From Colwellia sp. TT2012 (GTDB taxonomy: Bacteria > Pseudomonadota > Gammaproteobacteria > Enterobacterales > Alteromonadaceae): a stretch of DNA of 64,000 nt. The first letter of the stretch is position 1. Each line of letters begins with the position of its first letter. This document shows positions 44,651 through 53,552 of the stretch, piece by piece. The translations under genes were made by a program, and so were the position numbers. The notes beneath the pieces were generated by a model. It ran no database searches. It was not told where the DNA came from and saw only the letters and a program-made list of their open reading frames with translations. The DNA lies in NCBI RefSeq assembly GCF_001440345.1, contig NZ_LJYX01000006.1, positions 372,001 to 436,000 of the forward strand. Reading direction: 5' to 3'.

Positions 44651-45376
44651 TTAAGCTTCTGCTGAGCTTTTACTGAAGTTTATCTGTTTTTTAGCGAGTC
44701 TTGCTATTTGGTGCATGGATGACAAGTGAGCATAGATGATTGGTAATAAACCTTTGTTACGCAATTCATTAAACTCATCATCTGGTAATGCTTCTAGCTT
44801 CGTCTCATCAATTACATAAAGTCCAGTAAGGGCTAACTTTTCCTCGCCAGCCAAATTAATATTAAGTGACTTTAACGTTAATAATTTCTTATTAGCAAAA
44901 TATTGCATGATCTCATTGGTTTGCTCATATTTTTGTGCAATATCAAGTAAATGTTCAGTTCTTGCTTTGAGATAAGCGGTTTGTTCACCTTTATCATCGA
45001 ATAACGTTTGTCCTGACTCCTCATTTATCATAGAGCTGTCAGTATCAATACAAACAAAACAGTTATCATCTTTTTCACTTTGTTTGACCAGTGAAAACGG
45101 GTAATTAAAGAAGCTACTGGGGATTACTTCGGCTGGCCAGTTTGCTGTTTGGCAATACAGGTTAATGCCAGGCTTTACCCCCATCATCGCCACTGCCGTA
45201 AATTGCCCCGTTTCAGTGTTTTTTACAAAGACAATAGGAAACTCTGCTGCTAAAGGTATAAAATCTTGCACAACAACAGGGATCAAGTGCTGCTCTTTAA
45301 AGCGAGTGAAATCTTTATTATCTTGAACTTTCAGTTTCGCATGTTGCTGGTGGTTTAAGGGGATAATATTTGTCAT
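44651..45376 (-). CDS. SapC-family protein
   Basis: A 241-residue protein without a signal peptide or membrane helix, so probably cytoplasmic. It matches the SapC family: start IIPLNHQQHAKLKV, then HLIPVVVQDFIPLAAEFPIV, VAMMGVKPGINLYC, WPAEVIPSSFFNYPFSL and a C-terminal LLPIIYAHLSSMHQIARLA. SapC was first linked to S-layer operons in Campylobacter, but its biochemical function is unknown. In Caulobacter and Alteromonadales it recurs beside TonB receptors and tryptophan halogenases, which is the arrangement seen here. It follows the DUF6445 gene by 73 bp in the same NagR-boxed operon. No S-layer genes are visible, so an S-layer role is unlikely. Confidence 0.82.
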   Translation of the reverse strand: MTNIIPLNHQQHAKLKVQDNKDFTRFKEQHLIPVVVQDFIPLAAEFPIVFVKNTETGQFTAVAMMGVKPGINLYCQTANWPAEVIPSSFFNYPFSLVKQSEKDDNCFVCIDTDSSMINEESGQTLFDDKGEQTAYLKARTEHLLDIAQKYEQTNEIMQYFANKKLLTLKSLNINLAGEEKLALTGLYVIDETKLEALPDDEFNELRNKGLLPIIYAHLSSMHQIARLAKKQINFSKSSAEA

Positions 45377-45449
45377 TAAATAAAGGCTCCGCGGTTATTG
45401 TTTTAATTATTAGGTATTGTTACATGCCAAGTACAGACTTTATTCGTTA

Positions 45450-46166
45450 CTACTTGTCGAATATACTGGCAAATGAGGTGATGGAAAAACGGCCATTAGT
45501 AGTATCGCCACTATAGCTTTCTTTCGATGTTAAGTTAGCGCCGTGCAACAGGTTGCCTTGATAGATAACAAGGCGATTGAATTTTGCCTCTACCTTTAAT
45601 ACTTGTTCAAATAAACTGGTTGAATTGGTGATGTAGCCATTATGTTCTGGCAAGTTTGCGCTAACTTCCTTGAGCATATCATCCAAGATGATTTCATCTT
45701 GCTGATTTAGTTCAACTATATTCTTTGGAATATAACGATAGATGCTAGTACCACCAAGCTCTGGCCCTGAAAGATAATGAACGAAAGCATACTCGGAGCT
45801 TTTACAACTATCTACATGAGGCATCTTTTGTTCTGTCAGTAATTGAGAAGGAGGGCAAGTAACTAATGAAATTAGGCTTTTGTGAACAATAACGGAGCAT
45901 TGCTTACGACCGGCTAATTTTGGCATGATACTTTGTTGGAAAAATGCTTGCAGCAAGCGTATATAGGGCTCGGGCATATTGTCACGAACACCAGGGTAAT
46001 ATGAATTATCGGCATGCATTGGATTGAAATAGGCAATGTTTTTGGCAAAGTGCATCACACTATCAGCACTTAACAGGAAATCATCAATGATATAAGCATG
46101 TAAATTCGTATTAGGAATAGGAATTTTTTGTATTGTTAAATCAGGGTTTAATGTTAAGTCTTTCAT
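45450..46166 (-). CDS. DUF6445-type protein resembling a 2OG-Fe(II) oxygenase
   Basis: A 238-residue cytoplasmic protein. The pattern H117-x-D119 (KMPHVDSCKSS), H208 (NLLHGANL) and R226 (GRFSITSF) is that of the facial triad and 2-oxoglutarate-binding Arg of Fe(II)/2OG dioxygenases. I associate the sequence with DUF6445, also named Pass1-related in older annotations; this name is from memory. It is the first gene of a pair with sapC, with a perfect NagR operator 89 bp upstream. Together with the halogenase-like gene and TonB receptor it forms a conserved four-gene neighbourhood. If active it could hydroxylate a protein or peptide; the target is unknown. Confidence 0.7.
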   Translation of the reverse strand: MKDLTLNPDLTIQKIPIPNTNLHAYIIDDFLLSADSVMHFAKNIAYFNPMHADNSYYPGVRDNMPEPYIRLLQAFFQQSIMPKLAGRKQCSVIVHKSLISLVTCPPSQLLTEQKMPHVDSCKSSEYAFVHYLSGPELGGTSIYRYIPKNIVELNQQDEIILDDMLKEVSANLPEHNGYITNSTSLFEQVLKVEAKFNRLVIYQGNLLHGANLTSKESYSGDTTNGRFSITSFASIFDK

Positions 46167-46254
46167 TGTTAGGCTTGTTCTTATATTATTTATTTCAATT
46201 CAAAATGTTTGTTACATGCGATAACAGCACCTTTTAAATCAATATACTTACTTT

Positions 46255-46268
46255 TGACAGCGCTGTCA
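46255..46268. promoter_or_regulatory. NagR operator of the DUF6445-sapC operon
   Basis: Perfect TGACAGCGCTGTCA dyad 89 bp before the DUF6445 start codon, on the left side of the divergent region. Confidence 0.85.
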
Positions 46269-46495
46269 AAGTGCGTGGCGCAGTAATAATTACCGGCGGT
46301 ATGACCTAGAAATAGTAAGCAATGTTTCATATTTATCAAAATATAAAATATTTCGTTAATGAATGTTTAGTTAATCCTATTGATTGATACCAGCAGTTTA
46401 TTAAAAATAAGCGAGGGTATTAACGTAAAATAAAAGCAGTAAACTTGAATTGCGTGCATTATTGTAACCAAGATAGTGTTTTGTGTATTTAATTT

Positions 46496-46509
46496 TGACA
46501 GCGCTGTCA
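46496..46509. promoter_or_regulatory. NagR operator of the hexosaminidase gene
   Basis: Perfect dyad TGACAGCGCTGTCA inside a 20-bp palindrome (46493-46512), 80 bp before the hexosaminidase start codon. Confidence 0.87.
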
Positions 46510-46588
46510 AAATTATGGATAGTTAGGATAATAATAACATTTAAAGCAGAGCCGCTTTATCAAATAACGCTGTAAAAGGTCCTTTAAC

Positions 46589-49243
46589 ATGCACATTAGC
46601 AAGATGAATAAAAAAGTCTTAGCGCTTACTATTGCCGCTAGCTTATCTTTACTCGGTTGTGAACAATCTCCTAAGTCAGCCGTTGATAACGGGGAAAGAA
46701 TTAACTTACAAGCTATTTACTCTGTCGCTCAAAGTGATATTGATAATATTGCTCAGCATTTAGAGGTTAACTATCGTGTGGTTACTAATATTCCCAGCGA
46801 TAAATGTGATAGTAAAATAGCTGATGGCGCTTGTTTTGAAGTGGAGTTAACGTTTACCGCGAAACAAGCCATAGCGGCTAAAGACTGGACCATTCATTTT
46901 AGTCAAATTGCCCCTATTCAATCTTTTGAAAGTGATGATTTCAGCGTAAAACACTTAAACGGTGATTTACACCAGATCAGCTTAAAAGATAATTTTTCCG
47001 GCTTTGCTCCAGGTGAAAGTAAAAGCTTACTCTTTCGCGCACAATTCTGGTCATTAGCCGAATCCGATGTGATGCCAAATTACATTGTCAGTGCACCTGG
47101 TTTAGAGGCTAGGGTAATTGCCAGCACTAAGCCATATATCGATCAAGACTCAGGTTTAGAAATACTGCCACATGTTGCAACCTTTACCGATATTAATAGC
47201 CAGCTTAAGCGCAGCGCCGCCGATAAAACTCAATGGTTAACCCCAGAAAAACTCTATCAACGTAACACTGTGCTCACTGAAGAGAAGCTCGGCGTTGTCC
47301 AAGCAATCATTCCAACCCCTAAATCGGTAAGTATTGATGCCAATAGGGGCTATGCCAATATTGGCCAAGGTGTTGCAGTATCGTTAGGTAATGTTAAACA
47401 TGGTGATGTCGATGCGGCGTTATCGCGTTTACGTACTTTAGGTGTCAAGCAAAACGCGGCTGGCTTACCACTACATTTAAGTATTATCCGTGATAGCGAC
47501 AAAATTATTGGCAGTTATCGTTTAACGATTACAGAAAAAGCCATTAGTATAGTTGGTGTTGACGGTAATGGTGTTTTCAATGGCTTGCAATCATTAGCCA
47601 GTCTTGTGACCGTGGGCGAGTCGCGTATACCCATGCTAGTAATTGATGATGAACCTCATTATGTTTTTCGTGGCATGTTAGTTGATGTAGCGCGTAATTT
47701 TCACTCAAAAGAATTTATTTTAACCTTGCTTGAGCAAATGGCGGCTTACAAATTAAATAAATTACACTTACATCTAGGTGATGATGAAGGCTGGCGTCTA
47801 GAAATTCCAAGTTTACCGGAATTAACGGATATTGGCGCTAAGCGCTGTTTTGATGTGAGTGAAGAACATTGCTTAATGCCGCAACTAGGTGCCGGCGTTG
47901 ATGCAAGCTCATCGGTAAATGGTTATTACAGTGTCAGTGATTATCAAGAAATTTTACAAGCAGCAAGCGCGCGTCATATTCAAGTGATCCCATCACTTGA
48001 TATGCCGGGTCATTCTCGTGCTGCAATTAAGGCGATGACTGCACGTTATAAAAAATATCAAGCCTTAGAAAATGAAGCAAAAGCGACACAGTTCTTATTA
48101 GACGATTTTGAAGATAAAACCAAATATTCATCGGTACAATTTTATGCGGATAATACCATCAATGCTTGTTTAGAGTCTTCTTATGATTTTGTCATTGAAG
48201 TGATGACTCAGGTAAAGAAAATTCATGCCGATGCCGGTCAACCGCTGACCCGTTATCATATTGGCGCCGATGAAACTGCAGGGGCATGGTTGAACTCTCC
48301 TGCCTGTATAGCTTTTGTCGCTAATAATGATAAAGGTGTCACTCAAATGAGTGAGTTAGGGGCTTACTTCATTGAACGTGTTGCCAGTATATTATCAGAG
48401 CTTGATATTGAAACGGCAGGTTGGAGTGATGGCTTGGAGCATACTAACGTCGATAATATGCCGGCTATTGTGCAAGCGAATGCTTGGGACACGCTATTTT
48501 GGGGCGGTCACGATAAGGTTCATCAGCTAGCAAACAGAGATTGGCAAGTGGTTATTTCTAGTCCGGATGTTTTATATTTTGATTTCCCCCATGAAGCCGA
48601 TCCTAAAGAGCATGGCTACTATTGGGCATCACGTCATACCAATACTGAAAAAGTCTTCCAATTTATGCCGGATAACTTACCTGTTCATGCTGAATTTTGG
48701 CTCGATAGAGAAGATAATACTTATGTTGCTGATGACACTAAAACGCCATTGGCCGCTGGGCAAAAGTTCTTAGGTATTCAGGGGCAATTGTGGAGTGAAA
48801 ATGTTCGCACTGATGATATGGTTGAGCATAAAATTTTCCCACGTTTATTAGCTTTAGCTGAGCGTGCTTGGCATCTAGCTGACTGGGCGGTGCCTTATAA
48901 CTATCAAGGCGCTAAATATTCATCGCAGAGCAATACCTTCACCACAAAAATGCAAGCCATGCGTGATAAACAATGGTCTTTATTTGCTAATACCTTAGGA
49001 AAAAAAGAGTTTGCCAAGCTTGAGCTAGCACAAATTGATTACCGGTTACCTACCGTAGGCGCTATTGTCCAAGGGGGGAAGTTACATGCCAATATTGCCT
49101 TCCCAGGCTTAACCATAGAGTATCAAGTAAACGGCGAAAACTGGTTTATTTATCAAGAGCCTATTGCGGTTTCTGGTCAGGTAAGTATTCGCAGTCGTAG
49201 TACCAATGGTTTGAGAACCAGCCGTATCACGCAAGTAAGATAA
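46589..49243 (+). CDS. Lipoprotein beta-N-acetylhexosaminidase, GH20
   Basis: An 884-residue lipoprotein; SLLGC gives the lipidated Cys at residue 24. After it comes the CHB_HEX carbohydrate-binding domain (about 40-190, VNYRVVTNIPSDKCD to FRAQFWSL), then the GH20b domain (about 230-350, VVQAIIPTPKSVSI to GVFNGLQSLASLVT). The GH20 barrel follows: FRGMLVDVARNFHS, KLHLHLGDDEGWRLEIP, QVIPSLDMPGHSRA, and YHIGADETAGAW with the catalytic pair D561-E562. The C-terminal 80 residues are the CHB_HEX_C part. It removes terminal GlcNAc from chitobiose and chitooligosaccharides, probably at the outer membrane facing the periplasm. NagR-controlled. The released GlcNAc feeds NagP. Confidence 0.93.
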   Translation: MHISKMNKKVLALTIAASLSLLGCEQSPKSAVDNGERINLQAIYSVAQSDIDNIAQHLEVNYRVVTNIPSDKCDSKIADGACFEVELTFTAKQAIAAKDWTIHFSQIAPIQSFESDDFSVKHLNGDLHQISLKDNFSGFAPGESKSLLFRAQFWSLAESDVMPNYIVSAPGLEARVIASTKPYIDQDSGLEILPHVATFTDINSQLKRSAADKTQWLTPEKLYQRNTVLTEEKLGVVQAIIPTPKSVSIDANRGYANIGQGVAVSLGNVKHGDVDAALSRLRTLGVKQNAAGLPLHLSIIRDSDKIIGSYRLTITEKAISIVGVDGNGVFNGLQSLASLVTVGESRIPMLVIDDEPHYVFRGMLVDVARNFHSKEFILTLLEQMAAYKLNKLHLHLGDDEGWRLEIPSLPELTDIGAKRCFDVSEEHCLMPQLGAGVDASSSVNGYYSVSDYQEILQAASARHIQVIPSLDMPGHSRAAIKAMTARYKKYQALENEAKATQFLLDDFEDKTKYSSVQFYADNTINACLESSYDFVIEVMTQVKKIHADAGQPLTRYHIGADETAGAWLNSPACIAFVANNDKGVTQMSELGAYFIERVASILSELDIETAGWSDGLEHTNVDNMPAIVQANAWDTLFWGGHDKVHQLANRDWQVVISSPDVLYFDFPHEADPKEHGYYWASRHTNTEKVFQFMPDNLPVHAEFWLDREDNTYVADDTKTPLAAGQKFLGIQGQLWSENVRTDDMVEHKIFPRLLALAERAWHLADWAVPYNYQGAKYSSQSNTFTTKMQAMRDKQWSLFANTLGKKEFAKLELAQIDYRLPTVGAIVQGGKLHANIAFPGLTIEYQVNGENWFIYQEPIAVSGQVSIRSRSTNGLRTSRITQVR

Positions 49244-49348
49244 TAACGCTAAAAGGATCTCACTGGTATTTATCTATTATTATCAGTTAGTTAATTTACA
49301 TTCAGTAACACTTGTAATGAAAGCTTAATTTATATCAAAAAAAATAAA

Positions 49349-49362
49349 TGACAACGCTGTCA
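49349..49362. promoter_or_regulatory. NagR operator of nagK-nagA-nagP
   Basis: TGACAACGCTGTCA, one mismatch from the perfect dyad, 61 bp before the nagK start. No further dyad occurs before nagA or nagP, so the three genes form one operon. Confidence 0.83.
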
Positions 49363-49422
49363 TTTGTAGCTAAGATGAAAAATCAAAAAAATGAAAATAC
49401 GAACAGTTAACATGGGATCGGT

Positions 49423-50337
49423 ATGCTGACAAGTAGTGATAAAAACAATGAGTTATTTTTAGGTATTGATGGTGGTGGCAGTAAATGTAAAACCATTATT
49501 ATGAATAAAGATAATGAAATACTTGGTACAGGCATGTCAGGTCCCGGTAATCCATTGCATGGTTTTGAGCAAGCAACACATTCTATTACCGAGTCGGCTA
49601 AATTAGCGTTAGTTGATGCAGCTTTAGCTCATATAAAACTGGATGAGCTAGTTGCCGGTGTTGGTTTAGCGGGTGTTAATTTACCTGGGCTCTATGAGCA
49701 AATGGCTGCTTGGCAGCATCCTTTTAAAGCGATGCATTTAGCGACCGATTTATTAATTGCGTGTTTAGGTGCCCATAACGGTAGTGATGGTGCGGTGATT
49801 ATCGCCGGTACTGGTTCTTGTGGCTTTGTTTGTGTCGATGAACAACACACTATCGTTGGTGCTCATGGATTTCCCCATGGCGACAAAGGCAGTGGTGCTT
49901 GGTTTGGCTTACAAGGGGTTAAACAGGTTTTATTGTCTCTTGATGGCTTGGTCGCACCAACCTTGATGTCAGCTGTGTTGTTGAAAAAACTTAACTGCAA
50001 AGACGATACTGATTTAGTTGAAGCCGTTGCCAGTCAAAAAGCGACTTACTATGCGCAGCAAGCAAACTTAGTTTTTGATGCCGCAGAGTTAGGCGATAAA
50101 GTTGCCTTGGCCATTGTCTATGAGGGTGCTGAATACATTAACGCCATTGCTCGGACTTTAGCGGAAAAAAAACCACCACGTATGTCTATGCTTGGCGGGC
50201 TAACACCGAGATTAAAATCTTGGTTAGCAGACGACATAAAGGCGAATCTTGCTGAGCCATTAAACCCACCGGAAGTTGGTTCAATACTTTTTGCTCGACA
50301 GCAACAAGCTAAACAGTCAACACAGCAATCGGCGTAA
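49423..50337 (+). CDS. nagK: N-acetylglucosamine kinase (BadF/BcrA family)
   Basis: A 304-residue kinase of the acetate/sugar kinase superfamily. The ATP-binding phosphate-1 motif is FLGIDGGGSKCKTI near residue 12 and phosphate-2 is VIIAGTGSCGFV near 125; GAHGFPHGDKGSGAWFG follows. It matches the BadF-type NagK that replaces the E. coli ROK-type NagK in Shewanella-like bacteria. It phosphorylates cytoplasmic GlcNAc to GlcNAc-6-phosphate, as required because NagP is not a phosphotransferase. First gene of a three-gene operon with nagA and nagP. Confidence 0.88.
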   Translation: MLTSSDKNNELFLGIDGGGSKCKTIIMNKDNEILGTGMSGPGNPLHGFEQATHSITESAKLALVDAALAHIKLDELVAGVGLAGVNLPGLYEQMAAWQHPFKAMHLATDLLIACLGAHNGSDGAVIIAGTGSCGFVCVDEQHTIVGAHGFPHGDKGSGAWFGLQGVKQVLLSLDGLVAPTLMSAVLLKKLNCKDDTDLVEAVASQKATYYAQQANLVFDAAELGDKVALAIVYEGAEYINAIARTLAEKKPPRMSMLGGLTPRLKSWLADDIKANLAEPLNPPEVGSILFARQQQAKQSTQQSA

Positions 50338-50388
50338 TGCCAGTATAATTAAATATATTCACTTGAACTTGATAAATTAGGACAGCTA

Positions 50389-51519
50389 ATGACACCAATG
50401 CGCTTTCATGCTCAACGACTATTTGACGGACATGCTTTTCTTGATGATCGAGTGTTGACTATAGTGGCCGGTAAAATTACCGATATTGACCAAAACACCA
50501 GTAAGGTCGATGTTACCGCTAAAGGACTTGTGGTTCCTGGTTATATCGACTTACAAGTTAACGGTGGTGGCGGGGCATTATTTAACGACTCACCCTCGGT
50601 TGATAAGCTAAAAATAATCATGGCTGCTCATGCTCGGTTTGGTACTACAGCTATGATGCCCACTTTGATTAGCGATAAAATTGAAGTAATGCAGCAAGCC
50701 GCCGATGCTATAGCCCAAGCAATATCAACTGGTGTCGCTGGTATTCTTGGTATTCATTTCGAAGGGCCTCATTTATCAATCGAGAAAAAAGGCACTCATT
50801 GTGCTGATTATATCCGCGGTCTTTCCTCTGCGGAGTGGCAGGTTCTTTCCCGTAAAGATATTGGCGAGGTTATTGTCACCCTAGCACCCGAAACAGTCAG
50901 TACTGATGATATTAAGCGTATGGTTAAGTTAGGTATTAAAGTTTGCTTAGGTCATAGCAATGCCGATTATCAAACAACTCAACAAGCAATCGATGCCGGC
51001 GCTAGTGGCTTTACTCATCTATTTAATGCTATGTCGCCATTACAGGGGCGTGAGCCTGGCGTTGTTGGCGCGGCGCTATTAAACAACAACACTAGCTGTG
51101 GCTTAATTGTTGATGGTTTTCATGTCGATTACGCCAGTTGTAAATTAGCGATTCAAGCTAAACCCCGAGGTAAAATATTCTTAGTCACTGACGCTATGCC
51201 GCCAGTGGGTACCACACTAACTCAATTCGCTTTATATGACCGCACTGTTTATGTTGATAATGGCAAACTTACCTCAACCACGGGGGAGCTGGCGGGCTCT
51301 TCGTTAGATATGGCGAGTGCCGTTAAAAATACCCACCAAGGCTTGGGTATTCCTTTAGATGAAGCACTTCGTATGGGCAGTTTATACCCAGCACAATATT
51401 TATATCAAAACCAAGCTGTTATTCGTGGTGAACTTATGCTGGGAAAACAAGCTGATATGGTGGTATTAAATGACGACTTATCGGTAAAAGAGACTTGGAT
51501 TTCAGGTATAAAGATATAA
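50389..51519 (+). CDS. nagA: N-acetylglucosamine-6-phosphate deacetylase
   Basis: A 376-residue amidohydrolase that removes acetate from GlcNAc-6-phosphate. VPGYIDLQVNGGGGALFND opens the barrel; the metal-binding Glu is in GIHFEGPHLS, the metal-binding His residues are in CLGHSNAD and GFTHLFNAMSPLQGREPG, and the catalytic Asp is in FLVTDAMPPVG. The length is typical (E. coli 382). AGGACAG precedes the ATG; the gap to nagK is 51 bp and to nagP 57 bp. Confidence 0.94.
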   Translation: MTPMRFHAQRLFDGHAFLDDRVLTIVAGKITDIDQNTSKVDVTAKGLVVPGYIDLQVNGGGGALFNDSPSVDKLKIIMAAHARFGTTAMMPTLISDKIEVMQQAADAIAQAISTGVAGILGIHFEGPHLSIEKKGTHCADYIRGLSSAEWQVLSRKDIGEVIVTLAPETVSTDDIKRMVKLGIKVCLGHSNADYQTTQQAIDAGASGFTHLFNAMSPLQGREPGVVGAALLNNNTSCGLIVDGFHVDYASCKLAIQAKPRGKIFLVTDAMPPVGTTLTQFALYDRTVYVDNGKLTSTTGELAGSSLDMASAVKNTHQGLGIPLDEALRMGSLYPAQYLYQNQAVIRGELMLGKQADMVVLNDDLSVKETWISGIKI

Positions 51520-51576
51520 TTTAGTCATTCAATTTAAGTAATAATTATAACAATAACGCAAGATAACGAGGAAGTT

Positions 51577-52893
51577 ATGGAAATGTCACTCACGCAAGAA
51601 AAACAAGAGAAAAAACAGAGTAATGTCGTGCCGATGATAATCGTCGCTGGGCTATTCTTCATATTAGGTTTCGTCACCTGGTTAAATGGCTCCTTGATGC
51701 CTTACTTGCAACAGGTTTTGCAACTAAGCCCCTTTCAAGCATCACTTATATTATTTTCATTTTATATCGCGGTGACCTTTACCGCGCTACCTTCTGCCTT
51801 GGTTATCCGTAAAGTGGGCTATAAAAATGGCATGGCGCTAGGTCTAGCAACAATGACCTTGGCCGCTTTATTGTTTATTCCTGCCGCTAAAACACAAATG
51901 TTTCCTTTATTTTTGTTAGCTCAATTAATCATGGGCGCAGGACAAACATTACTGCAAACAGCCGTTAATCCTTACGTTGTCCGTATTGGCCCTGAAGAGT
52001 CAGCAGCAGCACGTATTTCAATTATGGGCATCTTAAATAAAGGTGCTGGTGTGGTAGCGCCTATCGTATTTACTGCCTTAATCTTAAGTGGTTTTACTGA
52101 TACCGTTGGTGTTGAATTAACACAAGGTCAAATGGACGACATGGCAAATAGCTTAATTACCCCGTATTTAGGACTTGCTATTTTTATTGGTGTATTAGCT
52201 TTTGCTATCAAAAAAGCTCCTTTACCTGAATTACCGAGTGAAGAAGAAGAGGGTGAACATAAAGGTCAACTAAAAGAGGCGCTTGCTCACCCTAACTTGG
52301 CACTTGGTGTTGTTGCACTATTTTTATATGTGGCAGTAGAAGTTATCGCCGGCGATACTATTGGTGCTTTCGCACTGGCTTTAGGGGTTGAAAGCTATAG
52401 TGTGATGACTTCATATACCATGGCTTGTATGGTATTTGGTTATATTTTAGGTATTACCCTTATCCCTAGGTTTATCTCGCAACAAAAAGCCTTGATGGTT
52501 TCTGCCGTTTTCGGTTTAGTGTTAAGTTTTGGTGTTATTTTGGGTGATAACAACTCGTTTGCTATTGCTAACTCACTGTCGTTTATTCTTGGTGGTGCGC
52601 AATTACCCGATCCCTTGATTTTAATTGCTTTTTTAGGGCTTGCTAATGCCATTGTCTGGCCTGCTATTTTCCCATTAGCACTTTCAGGTATGGGTAAGTT
52701 AACCAGTGTTGGCTCTGCGCTTTTAGTTATGGGTATTTCAGGTGGCGCATTTGGTCCATTATTCTGGAGTCTAGCAAGTGGTAGTAGCGGCCAAGCGGTA
52801 GATCTTCAAGGCGGCTATATTGTTATGTTACCTTGTTATTTGTTTATTTTATTCTACGCTGTTAAAGGCTGCAACATGAAATCTTGGAAATAA
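51577..52893 (+). CDS. nagP: N-acetylglucosamine MFS permease
   Basis: A 438-residue transporter with about 12 transmembrane segments, of the FucP-type sugar:H+ symporter family. MIIVAGLFFILGFVTWLNGS near the N-terminus and QTAVNPYVVRIGPEESAAARISI are family marks. A charged central loop (PELPSEEEEGEHKGQLKEA) joins the two halves. By operon context it is NagP, which brings unphosphorylated GlcNAc across the inner membrane. GAGGAAG is its ribosome-binding site. Related proteins carry fucose or glucose, so the GlcNAc call rests on the operon. Confidence 0.9.
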   Translation: MEMSLTQEKQEKKQSNVVPMIIVAGLFFILGFVTWLNGSLMPYLQQVLQLSPFQASLILFSFYIAVTFTALPSALVIRKVGYKNGMALGLATMTLAALLFIPAAKTQMFPLFLLAQLIMGAGQTLLQTAVNPYVVRIGPEESAAARISIMGILNKGAGVVAPIVFTALILSGFTDTVGVELTQGQMDDMANSLITPYLGLAIFIGVLAFAIKKAPLPELPSEEEEGEHKGQLKEALAHPNLALGVVALFLYVAVEVIAGDTIGAFALALGVESYSVMTSYTMACMVFGYILGITLIPRFISQQKALMVSAVFGLVLSFGVILGDNNSFAIANSLSFILGGAQLPDPLILIAFLGLANAIVWPAIFPLALSGMGKLTSVGSALLVMGISGGAFGPLFWSLASGSSGQAVDLQGGYIVMLPCYLFILFYAVKGCNMKSWK

Positions 52894-52954
52894 TTGCCTA
52901 AAGTAGTGCTTGCTGATCTTCTTTAGGCGGGCATTTAAAACACGAGTAACAACA

Positions 52955-53000
52955 ACCTCAATGCTGCCTTGTTTCAACTAGGTAAGCTTGAGGTGTTTTT
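52955..53000 (+). terminator. Probable terminator after nagP
   Basis: ACCTCAA (52955-52961) pairs with TTGAGGT (52988-52994), with inner CCT/AGG pairing, and five T residues follow. The rest of the 350-bp gap to 53243 shows no gene. Confidence 0.6.
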
Positions 53001-53242
53001 ATGTTAAAAATTCAATAGTTTAACTTATAGTGAATAATGTTAGAGCATATGAAGTTTTATTGTTTAAAACATGACTTACTGGTTGGTCCAGATGTTGACG
53101 TACTGGTCGAACCATTATAGTATTAGCTCACTGGTTAAGGTCTGAGCACTTTTATGGCATTGGCAAATGAAAGTGGCTATCAACTTTAGCGGGAAGTAAA
53201 TAAAAAGTAACTAAACTTTAAATGACTTAAAAGGATTTAATT

Positions 53243-53452
53243 ATGTCTGCAGCTAAAAGGAAAGTAACCGTTATCTATTGCTGTGATGATGACTTAGCTA
53301 TGTACAGGAAAACACAGACTTTTAACCTAAACGCCTATGGTGATATGATTATTCCACAAAAATTTAAACGGGGTAAAACTATAGTGGCATTTTGTGACGG
53401 TGACGTTAATGTGATTAATAGTGTCGGTGATAAACTTGTTGATGAGTACTAG
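53243..53452 (+). CDS. Small conserved hypothetical protein (TIGR02922-like)
   Basis: A 69-residue protein, VTVIYCCDDDLAMYRKTQTF then MIIPQKFKRGKTIVAFCDGD and VNVINSVGDKL. It resembles a small family I remember as TIGR02922, described from Colwellia and related genera; this is not verified. It reads as a compact beta-rich fold with no signal peptide. AAAAGGA before ATG 53243 is a plausible ribosome-binding site. It is monocistronic between two terminators. Function unknown. Confidence 0.6.
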   Translation: MSAAKRKVTVIYCCDDDLAMYRKTQTFNLNAYGDMIIPQKFKRGKTIVAFCDGDVNVINSVGDKLVDEY

Positions 53453-53510
53453 CATTTATAACAATGGCAGCAATAAACACTACTATTGATAATGTGGTTA
53501 AGTAAAAAAA

Positions 53511-53541
53511 ACAAAGGTGACAGTAAATGTCACCTTTTTTG
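53511..53541. terminator. Bidirectional terminator
   Basis: AAAGGTGACA (53513-53522) pairs with TGTCACCTTT (53528-53537) with A8-like and T6 flanks. It separates the small gene from the convergent ccmE end. Confidence 0.9.
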
Positions 53542-53552
53542 TGTCTATCTCA

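Noticed and set aside
44651..45376. SapC as evidence for an S-layer operon
   Set aside because: No S-layer protein or type I secretion genes are nearby. The family name is historical, and the neighbours are a TonB receptor and a halogenase-like gene.
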